A stretch of DNA of 64,000 nt, from assembly GCF_001443605.1 (NCBI RefSeq), contig NZ_CP013118.1, positions 4,489,001-4,553,000 of the forward strand, read 5' to 3'. This DNA comes from Salinivirga cyanobacteriivorans. Lineage in GTDB: Bacteria > Bacteroidota > Bacteroidia > Bacteroidales > Salinivirgaceae. Shown piece by piece: positions 1 to 8,997 of this stretch; position 1 is the first letter of the stretch; every line of letters begins with the position of its first letter. Position numbers and translations under genes: made by a program. The notes under the pieces were generated by a model. The model did not search any database. It saw nothing but the letters and a program-made list of their open reading frames with translations, and was not told the DNA's origin.

Positions 1-2
1 AA

Positions 3-158
3 AGGTTTGGTAAAAAGCATAGCATACATTATGACCGGAATAATGCATATATGCTGTTTAAAGGAAACAATGGTGGAAAAACTATTTATATTTCTGTTTA
101 CTTCATGGCAGATAATGAATATACGTTGATTGTACAAGATGTAGTTGAGGTACAATAG
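3..158 (+). CDS. C-terminal fragment of an unrecognised protein (5' end outside window)
   Basis: An open frame runs from the left edge to a TAG at 156-158 and gives 51 residues with no start codon inside the window. The visible tail is hydrophilic with alternating aromatic and polar residues (GGKTIYISVYF, then EYTLIVQDVVEVQ). This pattern is typical of a beta-rich C-terminus of a secreted or envelope protein. A strong terminator follows at once, which supports a real gene end here. The family cannot be named from this piece. Confidence 0.55.
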   Translation, partial: RFGKKHSIHYDRNNAYMLFKGNNGGKTIYISVYFMADNEYTLIVQDVVEVQ

Positions 159-180
159 CATAAAATTGCATTCTTTTTCA

Positions 181-212
181 AGCCGGATCGAACGATCCGG
201 CTTTTTTTTTGG
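181..212 (+). terminator. Rho-independent terminator after the partial gene
   Basis: A 10-bp perfect inverted repeat (AGCCGGATCG / CGATCCGGCT) is followed directly by a run of nine to ten T. It sits about 22 nt after the TAG of the partial gene, so it ends that transcript. Confidence 0.85.
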
Positions 213-283
213 TAGACTAACTATTTGTTTATCAACAATTTTTATGATCGGGTGTTGTTGTTATAAACTATTAAACTAACAAT

Positions 284-556
284 ATGAAGAAAATATACCT
301 GATCATTATAGTTTTTTTTGCACTTAACACCGGACTGATGGCGGACCACCATCAGATCAATACCAGTGGCTTTTCTTTTTCACCTGATTATTTAACCGTT
401 AATGTAGGAGATACTGTTACTATCAATGCAAGTTCAACCCACCCAGTGGTACAGGTAAGCAGTACTACCTGGTATAACGATGGCACAACACCACTTGCCG
501 GCGGCTTTGGACCCGATACTTCACCGATTACTTTCGAAATCACTGTTGTCCGATAA
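284..556 (+). pseudogene. N-terminal remnant of the disrupted cupredoxin gene
   Basis: This 90-codon frame contains the signal peptide and the first strands of the cupredoxin fold, including the first predicted copper ligand (His53). Its native sequence ends at the target duplication TTTCGAAAT (532-540). The last few residues (TVVR) are encoded by the left end of the IS, which also supplies the stop. A folded copper site is not possible from this fragment. Confidence 0.75.
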
Positions 557-564
557 AAAAAATT

Positions 565-603
565 AAGAGTGAGGAGACTTGAATGCCCCCCCAACTCTTT
601 TTC
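565..603 (+). terminator. Leader hairpin of IS copy 1
   Basis: Inside the IS, upstream of the transposase ATG, AAGAGT (565-570) pairs with ACTCTT (594-599) and is followed by T residues. It is placed to stop transcription entering from the host gene. Copy 2 has a different sequence at the same place that forms a longer hairpin (52882-52916), so the structure is kept although the sequence is not. Confidence 0.5.
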
Positions 604-634
604 GTAGTTTTGTTTTACCACAAAAAAAACTACT

Positions 635-1834
635 ATGGATAAAAGTACACATTTTTTTGGCACATCGGTTTTCGGACAGCTGATTTCCTTAATTGATTCA
701 AAAATCATCACTACCAGTGCAAAAAAGCACAATTCAGATCACTATGTGAAGAAGTTCAAAACAAAAGATCACTTAATTAGTATGTTGTTTTGTTCTTTTG
801 CCAAATGCACATCCTTACGCGAAGTAAGTGGCGCAATGCTTGGTTTATCAGGTAAAACCAAACATTTTCAGTTAAATCATATTCCAAAGAAAAGTACCTT
901 GTCAGATTCAAATAAACGTAGAGATTGTGATGTGTTCGGAGAAATCTACAATAAGCTACTCAAACAATATGGTCATTATATTTCGGACAGCAGAATTAAA
1001 GATGTAATAAACAAACAAGTAGAGATTATTGACAGCTCAACCATCAGTTTGTTTAAGGATATATTGAAGTGTGTTGGACGGCATCCTAAAACCGGTAAAA
1101 AGAAAGGCGGTATAAAACTTCATGCAACGATAAATGTAGACGAAACTGCACCCAAGATGGTTTGGCTCACCAGTGCTGCCACTCATGACCATGTATTGTT
1201 AAATAGTCTTAAGCATAATGCAAACACAATATACGTATTTGACAAAGGCTATAATGACTACAAAGCCTTTGATAAATTTTCGCAAACAGATACAGGTTTT
1301 GTCACCCGAATAAAAGACAATGCAGCATATAAAACGCTAAATGATTGTAAGATAGAAGAACATATTCATAGTGGGGTTGAAAAAGATGAAATCATAGAAG
1401 TTCAGGTAAAATATGAGAATAACACACGCCCTTTAAAGCTGCGTAAAGTCCAGTTCTACGACAGAAACCTTAAAAGACGGTTTGAGTTTTTAACTAACTT
1501 GTTTGAAATGAGGGCTGATTTAATAGCTGCTATTTACAAACTACGATGGCAAATTGAACTTCTGTTCAAACAATTAAAACAAAATTTCCCGCTAAAATAT
1601 TTTCTCGGGGACAATGAAAATGCGATTAAAATACAGATATACTGTGCCTTAATCGCAAACCTATTGATGACTGTTATCCAAAAAACGCTCAAGAGGAAAT
1701 GGGCGTTTTCCAATTTAGTTAGCTTCTGTAAAATTCATTTGTTTAACTACATTCATTTATTCAGGTTTCTTGAGCATCCGGACAAAGATTGGCAGAAAAC
1801 TTATGACGAATTGATGCAGCCCTCTCTATTCTGA
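635..1834 (+). CDS. IS4-type DDE transposase (copy 1)
   Basis: This 399-residue transposase moves the surrounding IS. The N-terminal part (about 1-95) resembles the DUF4372-type domain found in Bacteroidota IS4 relatives. The catalytic triad of the DDE_Tnp_1 fold is visible as Asp133 (EIIDSSTI), Asp203 (VFDKGYND) and Glu308 in the Y-RW-IELLFKQLK block that defines IS4-type enzymes. The protein appears intact. It differs from the copy at 51644-52843 by only three residues, all within the first 33 (positions 4, 27 and 33). It has the same orientation as the cupredoxin gene it interrupts. Confidence 0.95.
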   Translation: MDKSTHFFGTSVFGQLISLIDSKIITTSAKKHNSDHYVKKFKTKDHLISMLFCSFAKCTSLREVSGAMLGLSGKTKHFQLNHIPKKSTLSDSNKRRDCDVFGEIYNKLLKQYGHYISDSRIKDVINKQVEIIDSSTISLFKDILKCVGRHPKTGKKKGGIKLHATINVDETAPKMVWLTSAATHDHVLLNSLKHNANTIYVFDKGYNDYKAFDKFSQTDTGFVTRIKDNAAYKTLNDCKIEEHIHSGVEKDEIIEVQVKYENNTRPLKLRKVQFYDRNLKRRFEFLTNLFEMRADLIAAIYKLRWQIELLFKQLKQNFPLKYFLGDNENAIKIQIYCALIANLLMTVIQKTLKRKWAFSNLVSFCKIHLFNYIHLFRFLEHPDKDWQKTYDELMQPSLF

Positions 1835-1985
1835 GGCTTACTTTAAAAAATTCATTAAATGCAAACCTTAATTCTCAGAAAATCATAGTTTTGAAAAATC
1901 AATTGATCAATTCCGTGCTTTTATCGGACAGTAATGTTTCGAAATAACCTCTGAAGACACCATTTTTTATGTCTGCCAAAACCAT

Positions 1986-2294
1986 GTGGCCTCAGCAGGA
2001 ATGAAAGGTAAAATCGCCGTAAATCCAGCAACCTCAGTGCCCTCTGAACCCACATTTGATTTTACTATTTACCCCAACCCGGCACCCCGCGGATATGTGA
2101 CTGTAGCTGTTCCGCATACAGACGGGCAAAACAAAGTTCTGAAACTATACAATGCGCTGGGGCAAATAATGCGTACAGAAACCTTTTCATCTGAAGCAAT
2201 AACCGTAAATACGGGTTTGTCTGCTGGAGCATATTTCATAACTGTTCGCAGTGGGGAGTTTATGCGCTCCCGGAAACTGGAAATATTCCGATAA
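1986..2294 (+). pseudogene. C-terminal remnant of the disrupted cupredoxin gene (T9SS domain)
   Basis: The open frame is readable from the IS junction (1946), where it encodes the Cys and His copper ligands. A GTG at 1986 could start an artificial 102-residue product. It carries the Met ligand region (GMKGKI) and a complete T9SS type A sorting domain (YPNPAP motif, then SAGAYFITVRSG). Without its signal peptide this part cannot be exported. Confidence 0.75.
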
Positions 2295-2391
2295 ACTAAA
2301 AATTGCCATAGTCAATCATTCAATTAAGTAGATAGCAGGCTACCCTTTATATTTAGTTATGTTAAATTTATATTTATAAAATTATTTTATC

Positions 2392-3669
2392 ATGTTGAAC
2401 TACAAAAACTTATCTTTTTTAACGATTGTTTTAACAAGCTTGCTTACATTTATAACTGCATGTGATGATGATAACGATGAACCTGCCAATAGTGCACCTG
2501 TATGTGCGATAACAAATCCAGTTAATGGTGCTGAGTTTTCACAAGGCGAGATTATAACCGTTGCCGTAGATGCTGAAGATGAAGACAACAACCTTGAAGA
2601 GGTGCGTTTTTATATAAATGATATTGGTGTTGGTTCATCCAATAGCTTCCCCTATAATTTTGAATGGGATACCAGTGACGAAGCACCAGGGTCTTTTGCT
2701 ATAAAAGTTGAAGCCATTGATGAATTGGGGAAAAAATCAACTGATGCGATTGATATTTCCATTGTGGCTGGTGGCGATGCCCCTGTAGCAGCCTTTACTG
2801 CAAGCCAAACAACTATTGCCGTGGGAGATTCAGTAACCTTTTCAGACCAATCGGCAAATTCACCAACTTCATGGAGTTGGGACTTTGGCGATGGCAATGT
2901 AAGCACTGATCAGAATCCTACGCATTCATATAGCAGTACAGGAACTTATACCGTTAATTTGGCAGTTTCCAATAGTTATGGTTCCGATACATTAACCAGG
3001 TCTGATTATATTACAGTCGAAACCAGTGGTAGTGAGGGAACTGTAACAGATATTGATGGTAATGTGTACAATACAGTAGTCCTGGGAAATCAGGAGTGGA
3101 TGGCTGAAAACCTGAAAACCACAACTTATAATAATGGAACTGCTATATCTTTGGTAACAAATAATAGCGATTGGCAGAATAATACTACAGGTGCTTACAG
3201 CTGGTATGAAAATGATGAAACTCAATATGCCAATACTTATGGTGCACTGTATAATTGGTACGCTGTAAATACAGGTAACTTATGTCCTGATGGTTGGCAT
3301 ATACCCACCGACGATGAATGGAAAACACTGGAGATGCATCTTGGTATGAACCAGTCAGATGCAGATGGTACCGGGCCACGTGGCACCAATGAAGGGAGTA
3401 AACTGGCAAGCAATGCATCACTTTGGTATGATGGTGATTTGGAAGATGATCCCGAGTTTGGTTCTAGTGGTTTTTTAGGTATTCCAGCAGGTGCACGTGA
3501 CATCTATGGTAATTTTAGCTTCATTGAAACGAATGCTGTTTGGTGGTGCGCCAATGAATTTGATAATCAAGAAGCATGGCTTCGGGCTTTATACCATAGC
3601 CATACTTTAATTGCACGTGATTATCAATACAAAGGCAGTGGCTATTCAGTTCGTTGCTTAAAGGATTAA
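2392..3669 (+). CDS. FISUMP-domain lipoprotein with Ig-like and PKD domains
   Basis: A 425-residue predicted lipoprotein. The signal peptide ends in a lipobox (FITAC, Cys24) followed by an acidic DDDNDE stretch, as in Bacteroidota surface lipoproteins. In order it has an Ig-like bacterial domain (about 30-125, CAITNPVNGAEF), a PKD domain (about 130-210, with the signature SWSWDFGDG and the HSYSSTGTYTV strand), and a C-terminal FISUMP domain (about 215-425). The FISUMP motifs are IDGNVYNTVVLGNQEWMAENLK, GALYNWYAV, CPDGWHIPTDDEW and the terminal YSVRCLKD. FISUMP proteins are abundant in Bacteroidota and Fibrobacter, but their function is unknown. A role in cell-surface adhesion or polymer binding is inference. 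It has no operon partner. Confidence 0.85.
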   Translation: MLNYKNLSFLTIVLTSLLTFITACDDDNDEPANSAPVCAITNPVNGAEFSQGEIITVAVDAEDEDNNLEEVRFYINDIGVGSSNSFPYNFEWDTSDEAPGSFAIKVEAIDELGKKSTDAIDISIVAGGDAPVAAFTASQTTIAVGDSVTFSDQSANSPTSWSWDFGDGNVSTDQNPTHSYSSTGTYTVNLAVSNSYGSDTLTRSDYITVETSGSEGTVTDIDGNVYNTVVLGNQEWMAENLKTTTYNNGTAISLVTNNSDWQNNTTGAYSWYENDETQYANTYGALYNWYAVNTGNLCPDGWHIPTDDEWKTLEMHLGMNQSDADGTGPRGTNEGSKLASNASLWYDGDLEDDPEFGSSGFLGIPAGARDIYGNFSFIETNAVWWCANEFDNQEAWLRALYHSHTLIARDYQYKGSGYSVRCLKD

Positions 3670-3878
3670 ACAGTTTGCCTTTTTTTTCAATTTAGCCATA
3701 ATACAAGTGACAGTCTCTTTAACGAATAAAATACAATTCATTGATTAGGTTAACTGTATTCAAGCGTCAACTAAAACTTAAAGGCATTAGGTAACTTGGT
3801 GATAATGGTTTTTTCAATTAAATTGCAGCAGATACCCGAACAGGTATCTACTGTTTTATGAACTTAAACTATCTAACA

Positions 3879-5021
3879 ATGAGTCGCTTGAGAATTGTAT
3901 TGCTTATACTGGTATCGCTTTTTGTGTTTTCTTCGTGTGGCTATTTTTGGCGTGCTTTGGTTTACCAGAAAGTTGATATCGATGACTACAAAATATTTCC
4001 CAATCGTATGGTAGAAGCCGGTGAACATGAACCATGGGCCAAATCTACTGATTACAATAGCTATACCTTATCGGATACAACTTTTGAGCAGGCAATGGCA
4101 CTAAAATCAGTAGCTTACCTGGTTATACAGGATGGGAAGATTTTATACGAAAACTACTGGGACAATTATACCGACAGTTCATGGAGCAACTCCTTTTCGG
4201 CTGCCAAAAGTATTGTAAGCTTATTGGTAGGTGTTGCTATTGAAGAGGGGCACATTGGTTCTGTAAATGATCGTGTAAGCAAATATGTAACTGAATATGA
4301 TAATGAAACCAACCGGGATCTGCGTATAAAAGATGTTTTGACTATGAGTTCGGGGCTCAATTGGCACGAAGCCTATGCCAACCCATGGAGCAAAACCACC
4401 AAAGCCTATTATGGCCGGAAGTTAGAAAAAATGATACTGAAGCTGAAAATGAAATCGGAACCCGGAAAATATTTTCATTATTTCAGCGGTGATACAGAGC
4501 TTTTAGCCATTATTCTGCGTAGAGCAACCGGTATGAGTTTGGCAGATTATGCTTCAGAAAAGTTATGGAAAAAAATAGAGGCCAAACATGATGCTTTATG
4601 GAGCCTGGACCATGAAGGCGGAATTGAGAAGGCTTACTGCTGTTTCAATAGCAACGCGCGAGACTTTGCGCGCATTGGTCAGCTTGTACTCAACGATGGA
4701 TCCTGGGATGGAGCACAGGTAGTGCCAGAAGATTGGCTAGAACAATCCCTGAAACCGGCTGATCATTTGTTAACTGAAGATGAAAAAAAGCCTGTAGATT
4801 TTTATGGTTACCAATGGTGGATGGTAAACCACCAGGGGCATATGACTTATTATGCACGTGGTTTGGCCGGCCAGTATATTTTTATTGTTCCTGATTTGGA
4901 TATGGTTATAGTGCGGTTGGGGCATAAACGTAGCAAAGAGCGGGTAAATAATCTTCCATCTGACATTTACCTTTGGCTTGATACTGGATTTAAGATAGCG
5001 CAAACTAAAAACGCACAGTAA
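3879..5021 (+). CDS. Beta-lactamase-fold serine hydrolase (class C/esterase type), lipoprotein
   Basis: An upstream ATG at 3858 exists, but starting at 3879 gives a clean lipoprotein signal (MSRLRIVLLILVSLFVFSSC, lipidated Cys20). The mature part is a beta-lactamase (class C-like) domain with the catalytic SxxK motif SAAK (Ser107-Lys110), the surrounding NSFSAAKSIVSLLVG helix, and the downstream YFSGDTELLA and YGYQWWMV blocks of this family. Relatives include penicillin-binding esterases and D-amino acid peptidases, and the substrate cannot be told from sequence. Its last 17 bases overlap the 3' end of the convergent histidine kinase gene. Confidence 0.85.
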   Translation: MSRLRIVLLILVSLFVFSSCGYFWRALVYQKVDIDDYKIFPNRMVEAGEHEPWAKSTDYNSYTLSDTTFEQAMALKSVAYLVIQDGKILYENYWDNYTDSSWSNSFSAAKSIVSLLVGVAIEEGHIGSVNDRVSKYVTEYDNETNRDLRIKDVLTMSSGLNWHEAYANPWSKTTKAYYGRKLEKMILKLKMKSEPGKYFHYFSGDTELLAIILRRATGMSLADYASEKLWKKIEAKHDALWSLDHEGGIEKAYCCFNSNARDFARIGQLVLNDGSWDGAQVVPEDWLEQSLKPADHLLTEDEKKPVDFYGYQWWMVNHQGHMTYYARGLAGQYIFIVPDLDMVIVRLGHKRSKERVNNLPSDIYLWLDTGFKIAQTKNAQ

Positions 5022-6354
5022 AAACAGTTTTTCCCGGTTCTGAAGTTGCTGTAATGTTGCCACCCTGGGCACGAATCAGCTGACGCGATAAAGAAAGACC
5101 AATACCCGAACCGCTTTGCTTTGTTGTAAAGAAAGGGATGAAAATCTTTTCCAACACATCGGGTAAAATTCCCTGACCATTGTCTATTACCTGAAGCATA
5201 ACATTACCATAGTTGCCATAACCGGCAATAAGTTTTAATTCCGGGTTTTCTGTTTTTTCAAGTGCATGAATTGCATTCCGCATTAGGTTAATGAAAACCT
5301 GCTCCATCATTGTTTCATCTGCTGTAATTTCAAGGTTTGCTGGTTCTATAGCTGTTGAAAGCTTTATGCCCGATCTATCCAGTTCTTTTCGCATGAATTG
5401 TTCCAGGTTGACATAAAAATCATGGACTTTCAGTATTTCGAAATTGGGTTTGGGTATTTTGGTTAAACTGCGATAGGTCTGCACAAATTGTAAAAGTCCT
5501 TCACTGCGTTTATGAATGGTTTGCAAAGCTTGTTTAATATCTGAAGTAACTTCCGATGTATCTTCACCTGCCTCGTGGCTTTGTTGCCAGTCGTCGACCA
5601 TCAGATTTACAGTTGTTGACAGCGAGGTAATGGGCGTGATACTGTTCATGATTTCATGCGTTAAAACCCTGATCAGTTTTTGCCAGGCCTCCATTTCGTT
5701 TTGTTCGAGTTCTGACTCAATGTTTTGAACCGATACAATTGTAATTTCTTTGTTTTCTTGTTTAAATTGCTTGGCATAAACCGATAATTGTAATAAGTCG
5801 TCGTTGACCTGTACCTTTATAAGTTTGCGTTGGTTGTTCTGAATATTGCGCAATATTTCTACCAGTTCTCCACTGAATCGTGCTATGTCAGCTATATTGT
5901 TGACCTTTTTTATCTGAAATAATTTATTGGCTGCATTGTTGAGCATTAAAATTTTTCCATCGGCTGCGTACGCCATCATTGAAATACCGATGTGTTGAAC
6001 CACATTTTGATAGAAGAAGAACTGCTCTTCTTTCTCTTTCCGTATATCGTGAAAATCCTCAAGTACCTGATTAAAAGAAGCTGATAGTCCATCAAAAGCT
6101 TCGCCCAGGCCTGCCGGCTTAAATGAGCGGTTAAACTCAGCGTAACGAATAGAGTCAAGGAAAACAGTAAGCTGCCGGTTGGTTTTGTTTACCAGCTTAA
6201 TGAGCCAATAACCCTGTAAAAGTGCCAGCGCAAGTGAGAAAGAGGCTGTAAAATAAAATTCCGTTTGATAATAGAGATACCCTGCCACCAATGCCGTGAC
6301 GAGTATCAAAAGTACACGAATTATGACCTGAAATGAAAATCTTTTATAATCCAT
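5005..6354 (-). CDS. NtrY-like sensor histidine kinase
   Basis: A 449-residue membrane sensor kinase. Two transmembrane helices lie in the first 55 residues with almost no periplasmic loop. A HAMP-like linker and a PAS domain (about 110-215) follow. The HisKA H-box is RVLTHEIMNSITPI, and the HATPase domain has N-box FINLMRNAIHAL, G1 DNGQGI and G2 GSGIGLSLSRQL. The pattern matches NtrY-type kinases that partner sigma-54 activators. Its start overlaps the end of the upstream response regulator by 11 bp, so the two form one operon read leftward. The tiny extracytoplasmic loop suggests an intracellular or membrane signal. Confidence 0.9.
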   Translation of the reverse strand: MDYKRFSFQVIIRVLLILVTALVAGYLYYQTEFYFTASFSLALALLQGYWLIKLVNKTNRQLTVFLDSIRYAEFNRSFKPAGLGEAFDGLSASFNQVLEDFHDIRKEKEEQFFFYQNVVQHIGISMMAYAADGKILMLNNAANKLFQIKKVNNIADIARFSGELVEILRNIQNNQRKLIKVQVNDDLLQLSVYAKQFKQENKEITIVSVQNIESELEQNEMEAWQKLIRVLTHEIMNSITPITSLSTTVNLMVDDWQQSHEAGEDTSEVTSDIKQALQTIHKRSEGLLQFVQTYRSLTKIPKPNFEILKVHDFYVNLEQFMRKELDRSGIKLSTAIEPANLEITADETMMEQVFINLMRNAIHALEKTENPELKLIAGYGNYGNVMLQVIDNGQGILPDVLEKIFIPFFTTKQSGSGIGLSLSRQLIRAQGGNITATSEPGKTVFTVRF

Positions 6355-7717
6355 GTTTTTCCATTCTGCGATATAGCGATGTGCGCGTTAAACCTAATTC
6401 ACGTGCGGCATGACTTATATTACCATGTGTTTTATCCAGTACTTTTTTTATTACCTTTTTTTCTACTTCGTCCAGGTCAAAAGTGTCGAACTCCATGTCG
6501 CTTTTTGCCTTGCTTTTGTTGTAGAGCACAAAGTCATCGGGTTCGAGCATTGTTCCTTCTGCCATAATTACTGCTCGCTCTATGGCGTGTTGCAACTCCC
6601 TTATGTTGCCGGGCCAACTGTACATTTCGAGTTCTTTCATAGCTGCAGCAGACACTTTTCTTATGCGTTTTTTATATTTTTTACCAAAAATTTTAAGATA
6701 GTGGTCGGCCAGCAAAGGTATGTCTTCAATACGTTCTCTTAGCGGCGGAAGCTCTATTTCTACGGTGTTTATTCTGTAAAGTAAGTCCTGCCTGAATTCT
6801 CCATTGTCCACCATGTCGTAAATAGATGCATTGGTTGCACAGATTAGTCTGATGTCAATGTCTTTGGGTGTTTTGGCTCCAAGTCTTTTTACCTGCCGCC
6901 GTTCTATGGCCGTAAGTAATTTTGCCTGTAACGGGAGTGTGAGGTTTCCTATTTCATCTAAAAACAGTGTGCCACCCGAGGCTACCTCAAAACGCCCGGG
7001 TTTGGCATCTTTGGCATCAGTAAATGCGCCTTTTTCATGGCCGAAAAGTTCACTTTCAAAAAGTGTATCGGGTATGGCTCCGAGATCAACATTCACAAAA
7101 ATAGAGTCTTTGCGGGTTGAGTTGCGATGCAGTGAGCGTGCTACAACTTCTTTTCCTGTTCCGTTTTCGCCTGTTATGAGTACGCTGGCATCGGTTCCTG
7201 CCACTTTATTAATAGTAGAAAAAACCTGTTTCATTTTTGGTGCAACGCCTATAAAATCTTTAAAGGGCTGATCAGTAGCTGCTGAGAGTTCACGGGTGCG
7301 GTTTCGCTCTGTTGAGACCTCTTCCTGGCTAAAACGCAGGCGCAAACTGGAATTAACGGTAGCAATAATTTTTTCGTTCTGAAATGGCTTCAGTATAAAG
7401 TCGGTTGCTCCGGCTTTTATGGCCTGAACGGCTTTGTCTGTGTTGCCATATGCCGTAATAAATACCACCACAGCCTGGGGATCTATTTTTAATATCTTTT
7501 CCAACCAGTAATAGCCTTCCTGTCCGCTACTGGCATCCTGCGAAAAGTTCATGTCAAGCAGTATTACATCGTAATCCCGCTCTTGCATTAGGTCTGGAAT
7601 GTTGTCGGGGTTGGGCTCTATTTCTACATGGTTTACATGATGCTTAAGCAATAGTTTTAATGAAAAAAGTATATCCTCGTTGTCATCTACAATTAAAATA
7701 TTTCCATGCTTACTCAT
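6344..7717 (-). CDS. NtrC-family sigma-54-dependent response regulator
   Basis: I start it at the ATG of MSKHGNILIVDDNED (7715-7717) rather than the longer frame reaching 7816, because the receiver fold begins there. It gives 457 residues. The receiver domain has DDNED and the phospho-acceptor in VILLDMNF. The AAA+ domain has Walker A GENGTGKE and the sigma-54 contact loop GAFTDA in place of the textbook GAFTGA. A Fis-type helix-turn-helix closes the protein (GNISHAARELGLTRTSLYRRM). It is co-transcribed with the kinase and lies head to head with the ABC exporter operon at 7909, its most obvious target. I found no clear -24/-12 site there. Confidence 0.93.
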   Translation of the reverse strand: MSKHGNILIVDDNEDILFSLKLLLKHHVNHVEIEPNPDNIPDLMQERDYDVILLDMNFSQDASSGQEGYYWLEKILKIDPQAVVVFITAYGNTDKAVQAIKAGATDFILKPFQNEKIIATVNSSLRLRFSQEEVSTERNRTRELSAATDQPFKDFIGVAPKMKQVFSTINKVAGTDASVLITGENGTGKEVVARSLHRNSTRKDSIFVNVDLGAIPDTLFESELFGHEKGAFTDAKDAKPGRFEVASGGTLFLDEIGNLTLPLQAKLLTAIERRQVKRLGAKTPKDIDIRLICATNASIYDMVDNGEFRQDLLYRINTVEIELPPLRERIEDIPLLADHYLKIFGKKYKKRIRKVSAAAMKELEMYSWPGNIRELQHAIERAVIMAEGTMLEPDDFVLYNKSKAKSDMEFDTFDLDEVEKKVIKKVLDKTHGNISHAARELGLTRTSLYRRMEKHGL

Positions 7718-7908
7718 AGTGGGTTTTTTATGAATTATGATAGCCCAAATTACGCTTTTTTGTTTTTTAAACCAAAAATGTTCGTTATTGAACAGAGTGC
7801 AAGCATAATTGAACACTTTGTTTATGCTTTTAAATGCGGTTATTATTTGATTTTTTGGTAGTTAATGTAGGTTGGATTGGTTTTGGTATTGATTATAAAA
7901 ATCGAATT

Positions 7909-8997
7909 ATGGCTTATAAAACATTAATCCTGATGCTAATCTCTGTTTTTACTATGTTATCATGCAGAGAGGAGATGAATGTAGCGCCATCGTCACTACA
8001 AATCGATACTGTTAAACAAATTGCTGTTTCGGGCAAATACATCGTATCAGGAGAATTACAAAGAATCCAAACTACGGTTGTTTCGCCTTTTAGAGGAAGT
8101 GTGAAATGGCTGATCGCAAATGGCGATATAGTAAATAAAGGTGACACTATTGCTACAATTAATTCCGGTGCAAAGCTTCAATCCAATGATAAAAAAGAAG
8201 TGCTTATACAGGTTCAAAATAGGTTAGAAAAAAATATTGAATTGCTTCAGAAAATTTTGGCAAACAAAAATATTGCAGACAACACAAATGAACTCATAGC
8301 AGAACTTAAGGCATATGGAATAATGGATGAAAAGGTATTGCTTTCGCTTAGTAATGCTGACCAGTTGCAAAATATACTTCATGAAGAAATTAAGGCCACA
8401 ACAATTACTATACAACGTATTGCTCAACTTCATACAAAGCGCATGATGAGTGAGCTGTATCATGTTATAAGTCCGAATGATGGGGAATTCAAAAATATAG
8501 AATCAGATAGCATTGTAAAGCCTGGACAGGTTCTGGGCATTGTGTTTAATCATTCCGATGATGTTTTTGTATTTAATGCAGAAAAATTCCCACGTAAGAC
8601 CTGGAGTAATACTGTAAATATTTTTACGCAGCATATGAGCCTTGAGGGAAGGATTAGTGAATGCGGTGACAAATCGATTTTTTTAGCATTTCCAAAGAAG
8701 CCTGAAAGGTTGGATGATTTTTTGAATACCAGGTCAAAATTGAAACTATTTACAGAGCCCGAAAACAAAATTCTTATAAAAAGAAGTGCAGTAAATAGGA
8801 GTGGAAATACAGAATGGGTGTTTAAAAAAGTTGGGAATACCTTTAAAAAGGTACAGGTAGGGACACGTCAATATAACGGAGCATTACTAGAAATTATATC
8901 GGGTTTGCATCATAATGATCAAATTATTGTATCTTCAACAAAACCAATTTGGGATAAAACGCACCTTAAAATATCAGGTTTTTATGCTGAAAATTAA
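7909..8997 (+). CDS. Membrane-fusion (HlyD/MacA-like) lipoprotein of an ABC exporter
   Basis: I start at the ATG of MAYKTLILML because it opens a lipoprotein signal peptide ending FTMLSC (Cys at about 19). The protein has 362 residues. A biotinyl-lipoyl-like half-motif (SPFRGSVKWLIANGDIVNKGDTIATI), a helical hairpin (about 90-170) and a second half (SPNDGEF, SIVKPGQVLGIVF) give the order of a periplasmic adaptor. A C-terminal permuted domain ends in VQVGTRQYNGALLEIISGL. It would link the inner-membrane ABC pump to an outer-membrane channel, but no TolC homologue lies nearby. Its 3' end overlaps the ATPase start by 14 bp. Confidence 0.85.
   Translation: MAYKTLILMLISVFTMLSCREEMNVAPSSLQIDTVKQIAVSGKYIVSGELQRIQTTVVSPFRGSVKWLIANGDIVNKGDTIATINSGAKLQSNDKKEVLIQVQNRLEKNIELLQKILANKNIADNTNELIAELKAYGIMDEKVLLSLSNADQLQNILHEEIKATTITIQRIAQLHTKRMMSELYHVISPNDGEFKNIESDSIVKPGQVLGIVFNHSDDVFVFNAEKFPRKTWSNTVNIFTQHMSLEGRISECGDKSIFLAFPKKPERLDDFLNTRSKLKLFTEPENKILIKRSAVNRSGNTEWVFKKVGNTFKKVQVGTRQYNGALLEIISGLHHNDQIIVSSTKPIWDKTHLKISGFYAEN

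Larger units (their letters stand above)
541..1936 (+). mobile_element. IS4-type insertion sequence, copy 1 (1396 bp)
   Basis: The ends are imperfect inverted repeats: CACTGTTGTCCGATAAAA at the left and, read inward, CATTACTGTCCGATAAAA at the right. The element is flanked by a 9-bp direct duplication TTTCGAAAT (532-540 and 1937-1945). It carries one transposase gene. A near-identical second copy lies at 51542-52938 in the opposite orientation and also has a 9-bp duplication, which confirms the boundaries. The leader before the transposase has a terminator-like hairpin (565-602). Confidence 0.95.
284..2294 (+). pseudogene. Secreted cupredoxin-like protein with T9SS tail, split by an IS
   Basis: Removing the IS (541-1936) and one copy of the 9-bp target duplication (1937-1945) restores a single in-frame gene of 201 codons. 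The rebuilt protein has a signal peptide (residues 1-20, ending LMA), a plastocyanin/azurin-like domain, and a C-terminal T9SS sorting domain (FTIYPNPAPRGYVTV, then LSAGAYFITVRSGEF). The type 1 copper ligands can be followed across the insertion: His53 in SSTHPV on the left, and Cys, His and Met in YVCQNHVASAGMKGKI on the right. It would be an exported copper/electron-transfer protein. The Cys-His-Met part and the sorting domain are cut off, so the gene should be inactive. The exact in-frame repair suggests a recent insertion. Confidence 0.85.

Noticed and set aside
6831-7271. Long frame opposite the sigma-54 regulator (146 codons)
   Set aside because: It is the complement of the AAA+ domain. 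The real gene on the minus strand has all expected motifs.
7718-7908. A sigma-54 -24/-12 promoter between the regulator and the exporter
   Set aside because: I looked for GG-N10-GC patterns on both strands and found no convincing match, so I did not annotate one.
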